A DNA stretch of 64,000 nucleotides from Pseudogulbenkiania subflava DSM 22618 (GTDB taxonomy: Bacteria > Pseudomonadota > Gammaproteobacteria > Burkholderiales > Chromobacteriaceae): assembly GCF_900177275.1 (NCBI RefSeq), contig NZ_FXAG01000005.1, positions 124,001 through 188,000 of the forward strand. Reading direction: 5' to 3'. Position 1 is the stretch's first letter; each line of letters begins with the position of its first letter. Below are positions 16,743 to 24,407 of this stretch, one piece after another. The position numbers were made by a program, and so were the translations under genes. Below the pieces are notes generated by a model. The model saw only the letters and a list, made by a program, of their open reading frames with translations. It searched no databases and had not been told where the DNA came from.

Positions 16743-17846
16743 TTAAATTATTGTCTTTACGATCAAAGAGGTCCCGTTGCCAGCGCTAATATTTCTTGCA
16801 GAAAATGACATGTCTTGCAGAAAAACCTGTTGTGTGACCAATGAATTCAGCGCAATCGATAATTGATGCGGGAAGTTTTCATTGTTTGGTGGCTCCAGAA
16901 CTAATGCAGCCCCGCATTGCTTTAATTGATTAGTGATGAACCGCTGATTTTCTGCCAGACAAATTACGATACTTGGTAAGCCAAGGCAGCATCGTTCCCA
17001 TGAGGTACTACCGGCCGCACCTATGGCCAAATCGGCATCGGCCATCAGTTGTGCCATATTGCTGACATTGACCTGCACGTCCACCGGCCAGGGCAAGGTT
17101 TCGGCCAACGTTGTTACTTCGTTCAGCCATGGCGCAGTGGCACCCATGACCACGGTAATGCGGCAGTCGAGCGGCAGGCTGCTGCCGGATAGGGCTTGCA
17201 GTACATGCCCAGTGGCATTGTCCTTATCCACGCCGCCCATGGTAATCAGCAGCGTGCGCAGCGCGCCTTTCTGGCGCCGTTGTAGGCTGTATGGCCGCAA
17301 CGCGGCAAATTCGGGGCGCAACAGCGCATAGTTCGGCCCCAGCAAGCAGGTGCAGTACGCCGGCACTCGGGCCACATAATCTGCATCGGTACGGCCAAGA
17401 TTCTGGTCCAGCAGCAGGTCGCAATCGTGCTGGCGGTCGGCCAGATCATCGATCACCATCAGCCTGGCCACATGGCGTCGCTGCGGTGTTTCCCAGCGCG
17501 CATCCAGTGCGTAGTGATCGACAACCAGCCAGTCCGGCTTTAGGTGTGAAAGTAGCGCGGCAGTCTCAGCAGCATCCTGCATCATGCTGGCACCCAGCCA
17601 TGCGGCATGCGCCAACGGATTGGCCTGTGCCGGCACGCCGGGCACAAGCTCCAGCAGGTGTACCTGATAGCCCCGCTGGCGAATAAACGCAGCCAGATTG
17701 CCGTCGTGGGCGCGGCAGATGAAATGGCAGCCCGCACCGGATGCGGTCAACGTATCGGCCAGCGTCAGGCAGCGCATGACATGCCCGGTGCCCATTTGCA
17801 GGGACGCATCGGCACGGAACACGATGGTCTTGCCGGTCTGCTTCAT
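16743..17846 (-). CDS. pseG: UDP-2,4-diacetamido-2,4,6-trideoxy-beta-L-altropyranose hydrolase
   Basis: 367 residues from ATG 17846 (MKQTGKTIVFRADASLQMGTGHVMRCL). The GTGHVMRCLTLA motif with the catalytic His, the VVDHYALDARWE block, LLITMGGVDKDNATGHVL and the donor-site ADLAIGAAGSTSWERCCLGLPS match PseG, which removes UDP from the diamino sugar before PseI acts. The longer frame upstream runs antisense-like through pseF and is rejected. The start overlaps the pseF TGA (ATGA). The 3' third drops in GC, suggesting a recombination join near the formyltransferase gene. Confidence 0.93.
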   Translation of the reverse strand: MKQTGKTIVFRADASLQMGTGHVMRCLTLADTLTASGAGCHFICRAHDGNLAAFIRQRGYQVHLLELVPGVPAQANPLAHAAWLGASMMQDAAETAALLSHLKPDWLVVDHYALDARWETPQRRHVARLMVIDDLADRQHDCDLLLDQNLGRTDADYVARVPAYCTCLLGPNYALLRPEFAALRPYSLQRRQKGALRTLLITMGGVDKDNATGHVLQALSGSSLPLDCRITVVMGATAPWLNEVTTLAETLPWPVDVQVNVSNMAQLMADADLAIGAAGSTSWERCCLGLPSIVICLAENQRFITNQLKQCGAALVLEPPNNENFPHQLSIALNSLVTQQVFLQDMSFSARNISAGNGTSLIVKTII

Positions 17847-18535
17847 GCTGGGGCCTGCATCACGCGAAACATCATTTCGGCGCGCGTCCAGTCTTCCGGT
17901 GTGTCGATATCCTGTACCCGGTGTCTGGGCAGAATGACCGGCACCGTGTTGCCCGAGAAAATGGGTTGGCCCGAAAGCCAGGCATTGGCCTGACCCCAAT
18001 AGAATTGGCCCGCATCGTGATAAGCCTCCTCCAGGTCCTGGGAACGGGTTGTAAAGTTCTCTGGCGCAAACATCTCAACTCGGCCAGCTTCCGTAATGCG
18101 CACAGCCCGCTGAATGGGGAAGGGATAGCTGGTAACAGAAAAGGCATAGTCGGCTTGAGTCAGCTCGATGGCTTCGAGACCTCGGTTCAAATCCTCAGCG
18201 GCAACAAAAGGTGCCGTGGCATAGATGCAGCAGATCAAGTGTGGCTTTTCTCCCTGCTGTTGTTGCCACTTTATGGCATGGGCAATAACTGGGATGGTGC
18301 CGGTGTGATCATCCGACAGCTCTGGCGGGCGCATAAAGGGCACATCTGCGCCATGGGCACGTGCAACGGCAGCAATTTCCTCGTCATCGGTCGATACGAT
18401 GATGCAGTCAAAACAACCACTGATCCGTGCTGCCTCGATAGAACGAGCAATCATGGGCTGGCCGCAGAAGTCTTTGATGTTTTTGCGCGGGATACGTTTA
18501 CTACCGCCGCGAGCGGGGATGACCGCCAGTTTCAT
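17843..18535 (-). CDS. pseF: Pseudaminic acid cytidylyltransferase
   Basis: 230 residues starting MKLAVIPARGGSKRIPRKNIKDFCG, the hallmark of CMP-sialic acid synthetase-type enzymes (P-loop-like RGGSKRIPRKN). Later blocks IIVSTDDEEIAAVARAHGADVPFMRP and EEAYHDAGQFYWG fit PseF. It activates pseudaminic acid with CTP for transfer. ATGA overlaps at both ends bind it to pseC and pseG. Confidence 0.94.
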   Translation of the reverse strand: MKLAVIPARGGSKRIPRKNIKDFCGQPMIARSIEAARISGCFDCIIVSTDDEEIAAVARAHGADVPFMRPPELSDDHTGTIPVIAHAIKWQQQQGEKPHLICCIYATAPFVAAEDLNRGLEAIELTQADYAFSVTSYPFPIQRAVRITEAGRVEMFAPENFTTRSQDLEEAYHDAGQFYWGQANAWLSGQPIFSGNTVPVILPRHRVQDIDTPEDWTRAEMMFRVMQAPA

Positions 18536-19692
18536 ACGCCAAGTGCCTCTTTGAGCGTTGCGATGACTTCATCCTGCTGGGCTTCGGATAAAGTCGGATA
18601 CATGGGGATGCTGATGGCCTCGGCGTAATAACGTTCAGCCTCAGGGAAGTCTCCTTCCTTGAAGCCCATGGCCTGGTAATACGGCTGGGTATGCACCGGG
18701 ATGTAATGGAGGTTAACGATGATGTTTTGGGCCCGCATGTATTCAAAGACTTCGCGATGAGTGCGGCTGATCTTGTCCAGTTGCAGGCGGATCACGTAAA
18801 GATGCAAGCCGGAATAGCCATCCGGGTGTTGCCAGGGGGTGGTTATCGGCAGTGACTTCAGCAGTTCGTCGTAGCGACGGGCCAACTCATGACGACGAGC
18901 GACATACTGTTCCAGGCGGGTCATCTGGCTGGCTCCCAATGCGGCCTGAATATCCGTCATGCGGTAGTTGTAACCCAGCGCCACCTGCTGGTAGTACCAA
19001 GGGCCATCCATGTCTTTGGTCATCAGTTCCGGATCACGAGTAATCCCATGGCTACGTAATAGACCGAGGCGGGTTGCCAGTTCACGATTATTGGTTAGCG
19101 CCATGCCACCTTCAGCGGTGGTGATAATTTTGACCGGATGGAAACTGAATACGGTAATGTCACTGTAATGGCAATTACCAATTGGTTCACCCTGATATTT
19201 ACCGCCAATGGCATGCGATGCATCTTCGATGATCTTAAAGCCGTAACGTTGTGCAAGAGCATGGATTGCCTGCATGTCACAAGGCTGGCCGCAGAGATGT
19301 ACCGGCACTACGATCTTTGGCAAGCGCCCAGCTTGCTCTGCTGCGTGTAGTTTTTTTTCTAGTGCCTTGGGGCAAAGATTGTAGGTTTTGGGATCGATAT
19401 CGACAAAATCTACTTTGGCGCCGCAATACAGTGCACAGTTTGCGGAGGCTACAAAGGTGTTAGGCGTAGTCCATAGCCAATCATCAGGCCCGAGCCCCAG
19501 TGCAAGACAGGCAATATGTAGCGCAGAGGTGGCACTGTTAACAGCAAATGCGTGCTTGGCACCGCAATGCTCCAAGACGGCTTGCTCGAAACGAGGAATC
19601 GCCGGCCCTTGGGTGAGGTTGGTCGAATGCAGTACTTGTACGATGGCATCAACATCGTCTTGTGTTATATCTTGTCTTCCATAAGGAATCAT
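18532..19692 (-). CDS. pseC: UDP-4-amino-4,6-dideoxy-N-acetyl-beta-L-altrosamine transaminase
   Basis: 386 residues, DegT/DnrJ/EryC1 aminotransferase family with PLP. Visible: IPYGRQDITQDDVDAIVQVL at the N-terminus, NSATSALHIACLALG, the PLP-contacting EDASHAIGGKYQ, and the Schiff-base lysine in TVFSFHPVKIITTAEGGM near residue 183. PseC aminates C4 of the inverted 4-keto sugar from PseB or WbjB-type dehydratases. ATG 19692 with AGGAAAG upstream is preferred to a TTG at 19701. It is the first pse gene of the operon. Confidence 0.94.
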   Translation of the reverse strand: MIPYGRQDITQDDVDAIVQVLHSTNLTQGPAIPRFEQAVLEHCGAKHAFAVNSATSALHIACLALGLGPDDWLWTTPNTFVASANCALYCGAKVDFVDIDPKTYNLCPKALEKKLHAAEQAGRLPKIVVPVHLCGQPCDMQAIHALAQRYGFKIIEDASHAIGGKYQGEPIGNCHYSDITVFSFHPVKIITTAEGGMALTNNRELATRLGLLRSHGITRDPELMTKDMDGPWYYQQVALGYNYRMTDIQAALGASQMTRLEQYVARRHELARRYDELLKSLPITTPWQHPDGYSGLHLYVIRLQLDKISRTHREVFEYMRAQNIIVNLHYIPVHTQPYYQAMGFKEGDFPEAERYYAEAISIPMYPTLSEAQQDEVIATLKEALGV

Positions 19693-19758
19693 GGCTGGCA
19701 AACTTTCCTATTGATATCTAACTGTTATGTTCCTGGTGGCTTTAAGCGAGATTACAGA

Positions 19759-21012
19759 TCAAGCAAGAGCAAAATTGTATTCTTTTGGAGTCAGTTTCAA
19801 GAAGGCAAAAGATTTCCAAATAAAAATATAACCATAAGCAGAAACGAGCCCTATCGGCACAGCAAGCAATGGCATTATTGCTGATAATAGCCAAGTGGTT
19901 GCGGCAAAAATAACAACGCTAACAAGATGACTAACGATAATGGGTCGATCTTTCCCTTGGGCATAGAGGCCGTAGTGGGGGATCATTCCCAAGGCGTTTA
20001 CGAAGGTCGCCAGTAGCAGCCATGGGTATATGGCATGATTTTGTATGTAAAAAGAATTTCCAATCCACTTCAGCAGGAACGGCAATATTGAAAGACTGGC
20101 CGCTGAGAATAAAGCTGAAAAAATAAATGTCTGCCTTAGCATTTTTCTTAATTCTTTTCTGAAGCAGATTGAATCTTCTTTTTGATAGGTGCGGATCAAA
20201 ATCGGGTAGCCATAGGCAAATACACCCGCATCCAGGAACGCCATCATTGTGCTGGCCATTCCTAAGAAAAGAACATAGGCACCTACCACCTCCGTGCCAC
20301 CAATGGCTTGTAGCCAGTAGCGATCCAGTGTAGAAAGCCCCCGAATAGCCAACGTTGCACAGAGCAGCGGGATACAAATCTTGATCCCTTTGATAATCCA
20401 GACCCAGTCTACGGTGTGGTGCCAGCCACTAATTCCTAGGTGCTTAAGGCGATACATAGCAAGTATGGCTGCAAAAAATCCGGATATTGCCCACGCAGCA
20501 AAAACATAGTTAAGCGTTCGGGTTTCTGCATTAGCCGCCATCAGGGCAACAACCAGGATTGCCCAGATTCCTTGCCGAAGGAACAAGGCAAGGCTGGCGA
20601 GCAACTGTTCCGATATGGCAACCAGTAAGCGTCCCAGCTCCTGATTGACATGCTCAAGAATCAAAATAACAAAAAACCACGCCATTAACTCCCGTGGTAA
20701 AACATTAAAGGAGAACAGGGACCCAATTGATGGGATGAAAATTGCATACAATAAAAGAGAGAGTATAAGCTGGCTTTTTAGAAAACGTCCCCACTCCGTT
20801 TTTTTCTCCTTGAGCATCTCCCTGGTGGAATAGGTGTAAAAATCAAGTCCTACAAAATAGAGTGCGTACCCGACAGTGGCTGTGAAAATGCCATATGTGC
20901 CGAGCAAGGTTGGTCCAACAAATCGCGCGATAAAAAAAACAAACAGGAAGCGGCTCGTCAATGTTAGTCCGCGCAAAAAAATATTTGACAGTTGTGCTCG
21001 ACCAGAAGCCAT
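19759..21012 (-). CDS. wzx: Wzx-type polysaccharide flippase
   Basis: 417 residues with about 12 hydrophobic segments, an MOP-family Wzx-like repeat-unit flippase. The N-terminal LRGLTLTSRFLFVFFIARFVGPTLLGTYGIFTATVGYALYFVGLDFYTYSTREML matches the family layout, in which the first helix pair contains a G-x-Y-G-type turn. It should move lipid-linked repeat units across the inner membrane for Wzy. The gene is more AT-rich than the pse genes. A 66-base gap separates it from pseC; upstream lies a coding-like remnant. Confidence 0.85.
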   Translation of the reverse strand: MASGRAQLSNIFLRGLTLTSRFLFVFFIARFVGPTLLGTYGIFTATVGYALYFVGLDFYTYSTREMLKEKKTEWGRFLKSQLILSLLLYAIFIPSIGSLFSFNVLPRELMAWFFVILILEHVNQELGRLLVAISEQLLASLALFLRQGIWAILVVALMAANAETRTLNYVFAAWAISGFFAAILAMYRLKHLGISGWHHTVDWVWIIKGIKICIPLLCATLAIRGLSTLDRYWLQAIGGTEVVGAYVLFLGMASTMMAFLDAGVFAYGYPILIRTYQKEDSICFRKELRKMLRQTFIFSALFSAASLSILPFLLKWIGNSFYIQNHAIYPWLLLATFVNALGMIPHYGLYAQGKDRPIIVSHLVSVVIFAATTWLLSAIMPLLAVPIGLVSAYGYIFIWKSFAFLKLTPKEYNFALA

Positions 21013-21143
21013 TTCTGTATAAATCTTTCTAATGCAAATGAGTCAAGATTGAAAATCCCATAGATCGCCTCTTGCTCCTTCGTCTGTTTCTTGAGTGGGC
21101 TCTGGAAATTGCCAAAGGAGCGGATGAAGTCGTAATATCTCAT
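20964..21143 (-). CDS. Possible small ORF or gene remnant ahead of wzx
   Basis: A 59-residue frame from ATG 21143 (MRYYDFIRSFGNFQSPL...) fills the space between wzz and wzx and runs 49 bases into wzx in another frame. The codons between 21050 and 21150 favour C/G in the third position as real genes here do, and the protein looks plausible. There is no good ribosome site and I recognise no family. It may be the 5' remnant of a gene lost when wzx was acquired. Confidence 0.25.
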   Translation of the reverse strand: MRYYDFIRSFGNFQSPLKKQTKEQEAIYGIFNLDSFALERFIQKWLLVEHNCQIFFCAD

Positions 21144-21181
21144 CAGCCAATAAGGAAAACCCTCGCTGTCGCTGCTTGAGC

Positions 21182-22393
21182 TCAGCGATTTTGCTTGAGT
21201 GCCAGCCCCAAAGCTTTCCATCGTCCACTAGCATCTTGCTCGCGGCTTTTGCGATAAGACTCACGAACAAATGCTCCGATCACCCCAACGAAGAAACCCA
21301 TGAATAGGCCTCCCAAGGTAATCAGCGCTCGCTTTGGTTTGGATTTCCAGTCAGGGGGTGTGGCCTTGTCCAGTACTTGAATCGTTGAGCTGTCTTTGGC
21401 TTCATTTATTTTTGCCAGTTCATACTGCTTGGCCAGTAGTTCGAACATGGTTTCGTAGTACTTCACGTCGCGTAGTTTGCGGACGTATTCCAGACCAGTT
21501 TGTGGCACCTTGCCAGTGGGGACCATGAAGTCTCCCGCTTCTGGCTGGCCTTGTTCAAGCTTGGCCAACTGTGCTTTCAATCCCTGGATTTCTTGCTGGG
21601 TACGGATGTAGTCGGGGTTTTGCTCGGTAGCAAAACTGCGCATTGCTGCCAATTCGACTTCTTTGGCCGCAATCGTCGCTTTTAATTGCGCAACGTTGGC
21701 TATGATGGCCTGAACCTGGCCATCTGGTTGCAACATCCCGGTTTTTTCCTGCGTCTGCTTTAGGGCAATTTCGGCTTGCGCGAGCTTGTCCTTTGTGGTC
21801 TGCATTTGTTTTTCGTAGAACAGACGCTGCTGAGCCGCATCCGTAACAGCCAGGGTCTGGGTCAACTTGATCAGTTCATCCACATAGGCATTCGCCAATT
21901 CAGCGGCAAATTTGGGGTCCTTGTCATCAACGCTAATGCCGATGAGGCCATCTTTACCCGCCGTGATGTTACTAATTTTGTCCAGAGTTGCCCGGGTGTC
22001 GACCATGGTGTTGCTTTCAAACCGTTCTTTCAGTTTGAAACGACGGATCAGGTTGTCGGCAACAGTCTGGCTTTGCAGCATGCCCACATAAAGGTCGTTG
22101 GGGTTTTTCAGCCCGGCAATACTGCCGGCTGCACCAGCGGCGCCGGCTAAAGCGCCAAGCTGACCCATCATGGCGGCAAGGCCGGAGCTTTGTTGCTGCG
22201 GCGGCATGATCTTGGCGGTCGAGGTAAAGATCGGTGTTATCAGTAAGCTGGCCACTAAGGCTGCGCCACCAATGCCAATAGTGCAGCCGGTAATCCATTT
22301 TTTTTGCCGAGCGAGCACGATCAGCACGTCGAGCAGATCGATTTCGTCTGCAGCAATGGTTTGCTCTGCCACCGGTTTTACATTTTCAGACAT
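21182..22393 (-). CDS. wzz: Wzz-type chain-length determinant protein
   Basis: 403 residues with two membrane segments (about 35-58 and 355-380) and a long periplasmic coiled coil between (residues 190-290). N-terminal DEIDLLDVLIVLARQKKWI and the proline-rich second transmembrane entry LDKATPPDWKSKPKRALI are the standard Wzz signatures. It sets polymer length together with Wzy. There is no C-terminal tyrosine kinase domain or tyrosine tail as in Wzc/Etk, and no partner kinase or phosphatase is seen nearby. Confidence 0.92.
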   Translation of the reverse strand: MSENVKPVAEQTIAADEIDLLDVLIVLARQKKWITGCTIGIGGAALVASLLITPIFTSTAKIMPPQQQSSGLAAMMGQLGALAGAAGAAGSIAGLKNPNDLYVGMLQSQTVADNLIRRFKLKERFESNTMVDTRATLDKISNITAGKDGLIGISVDDKDPKFAAELANAYVDELIKLTQTLAVTDAAQQRLFYEKQMQTTKDKLAQAEIALKQTQEKTGMLQPDGQVQAIIANVAQLKATIAAKEVELAAMRSFATEQNPDYIRTQQEIQGLKAQLAKLEQGQPEAGDFMVPTGKVPQTGLEYVRKLRDVKYYETMFELLAKQYELAKINEAKDSSTIQVLDKATPPDWKSKPKRALITLGGLFMGFFVGVIGAFVRESYRKSREQDASGRWKALGLALKQNR

Positions 22394-22450
22394 GTATCGT
22401 CATTCCGTTCAATAGGGTAGGCGAGGGCGCATGAGGCAGCGCCGTTGCAC

Positions 22451-24361
22451 TTAGTCCTTCAATACCTTCAGACCAGCAGCGCCGAGGCCGAATTGGTAAA
22501 GAATGCTGGTCCATTCCTTGAGCTCTTGGGTGAAGCTGGTGCGCTCGATCTTTTCCGGCACCACAATGGCATCGCCGGGGTTCATGCGCTCACTGCCTAG
22601 TCCTACAAGCCATCCGCTGCTGCGACGGCTGTGCACGGTGCCGTCAGCGCGGATCACGTACATTTCGTCCTTGTCGCCCGTGATCGTGGCGCCACCCGCC
22701 AGCCCGAGGTAGTCGCTAACACTGCGTCGGGGCTTGTAGATGAAGGTGTTTTGCTGATACACCGCCCCCAGTACGTCCACGGTGCCGGGTTTGCGTGGAA
22801 CGAAGATGCTGTCGCCATCCTGCAGCGGCATGTCGGGCAGGTTTTTCAGCTCGGCACTGCCATCAGGCAGTTCCAGCACGATGCGTCCGGTAGCCTTGAC
22901 TGTGCGCATACGTTGGGCAATGCGGCGCTGTCGCGCTACTTCGGCAGTTAGTGCGTCAATGTTTTCCTTGTTGCTGAGGCCTGCGATACGGTCGGATGCC
23001 GTTTTTTCCACTTCGTTTTCATAGCGGTCTGCCACTTCGTCCAGTTTGTCTTGCTGCGCCCGGCGCACTGTCTCCCGGTTTAGCTGGGTGGCAAACAGGT
23101 AGCCGTCTTCACGAACTCCCCCCAGACGCGAGATGAGTTCACGCAGGGTTTCACCTTTCTGGATTTGGAATACGCCCGTTTGTTGGACCGCTCCACCAAC
23201 GCGGACAAATTCCCGCTCTTTTTGTGCTACTACCGCAACCGATGCTGGCGCGAACACCCGCAAGATGTCAGAAGAAGAAAGGGGAAGTGCCGCCAAGCGT
23301 GACTGTGTGTCTTTCTTGTCGGCGCCGATCTCGACCACGGTCTGATAGCGGTTGTCGACATTCTTTTCGATGATGACCGGCTTGGGCGCCGCAGCGGAAT
23401 CGAGGCCGCCAGACCAGTTGACGACGTCAGCCAGTGTGGTCTGGCCTTTCAATTCGTAGATGGCCGGCTTTTTAACGTCGCCAGTGAGGGCAACCAGGGG
23501 GCCAACCTCGGGGATGAAGATCACATCGCCGTCTTGCAGGGCGATATCGCGACTCTTGTCGCCTTTCACCAGCATGTCGTAGAGGTCGAAATGGGTGATG
23601 GTTTCACTGCCGCGTTTGACCTGGATATCACGCATGGTGCCCGTACCGCTAGGGCCGCCAGAGGTAAACAGCGCATTGAGCAGCGTGCTCATGGCGCTCA
23701 GGGTGTAGGTGCCGGGGCGGGTGGCATGACCAACCACATAGATTTGCACTGCGCGTGTCTGCGAGATGCTGGCAGTCAGCTCGAAGTTGGTGAAAATACG
23801 GTTGACCGCCTTTTTCAGATGCCCTTGCAGGTCGCGATATTTCACGCCGGCAACGTTGACCGACCCGACGCGGGGTAGATAGATGCTGCCGTTGCGGTCC
23901 ACGGTGACGGTGAGGTCAATGTCCACCATGCCCCAGCCGCGAACCTGCAATTCATCCCCCGGCCCGATGAGGTAATCAGGGTTGACTTGCCCAGCTTCGA
24001 GCGGGGCAAACGTCGTCGGCACGCCTTGGAACAACGATTGGCCGAAGAGCGGAAGCTCGGCACCGGTCACGTTTTTGACGTAGTTGCTGAACTCGCTGTT
24101 TTGGCTTGGAGCTTCTGCTCGCCCGACAGGGCGTTGGGTGGTCGGTTTGACCACATTGGCCTCAACCGGGTTGGCGTTGCCGATACTGGGCAGGCCACTG
24201 ACGGCGGAAACGTCGTAGCCCGGCGCTAGCATGGGATTGCTGGCCAACATGGCCGCCGCGTTGGCCGGCATGGTAGCTGCAATCGCGCTGCTACTCAGGA
24301 AGGCGATAGAGAGTGCGTGGCACAACGTGCGCAGTGCAGGGTTCGTGGGTGTTTTGTGCAT
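22451..24361 (-). CDS. Wza-like outer-membrane polysaccharide exporter with several SLBB domains
   Basis: 636 residues, long for Wza (about 380). A signal peptide (residues 1-33, LSIAFLSSSAIAA) is followed by a polysaccharide-export domain (about 120-215: NPDYLIGPGDELQVRGWG, DRNGSIYLPRVGSVNVAG). Several SLBB-like segments follow (VVGHATRPGTYTLSAMSTLLNAL, LTGDVKKPAIYELKGQTTLADVV, VGGAVQQTGVFQIQKGETLRELI, VLGAVYQQNTFIYKPRRSVSDYL). The signal peptide has no evident lipobox cysteine. ATG 24361 with AAGG upstream beats a TTG at 24370. It forms the export channel with Wzz in Wzy-dependent capsule export. Confidence 0.88.
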   Translation of the reverse strand: MHKTPTNPALRTLCHALSIAFLSSSAIAATMPANAAAMLASNPMLAPGYDVSAVSGLPSIGNANPVEANVVKPTTQRPVGRAEAPSQNSEFSNYVKNVTGAELPLFGQSLFQGVPTTFAPLEAGQVNPDYLIGPGDELQVRGWGMVDIDLTVTVDRNGSIYLPRVGSVNVAGVKYRDLQGHLKKAVNRIFTNFELTASISQTRAVQIYVVGHATRPGTYTLSAMSTLLNALFTSGGPSGTGTMRDIQVKRGSETITHFDLYDMLVKGDKSRDIALQDGDVIFIPEVGPLVALTGDVKKPAIYELKGQTTLADVVNWSGGLDSAAAPKPVIIEKNVDNRYQTVVEIGADKKDTQSRLAALPLSSSDILRVFAPASVAVVAQKEREFVRVGGAVQQTGVFQIQKGETLRELISRLGGVREDGYLFATQLNRETVRRAQQDKLDEVADRYENEVEKTASDRIAGLSNKENIDALTAEVARQRRIAQRMRTVKATGRIVLELPDGSAELKNLPDMPLQDGDSIFVPRKPGTVDVLGAVYQQNTFIYKPRRSVSDYLGLAGGATITGDKDEMYVIRADGTVHSRRSSGWLVGLGSERMNPGDAIVVPEKIERTSFTQELKEWTSILYQFGLGAAGLKVLKD

Positions 24362-24407
24362 TCGTATCAACCTTGATTTTGTATTCGTTCTGCATGGCGC
24401 CAGGCCA

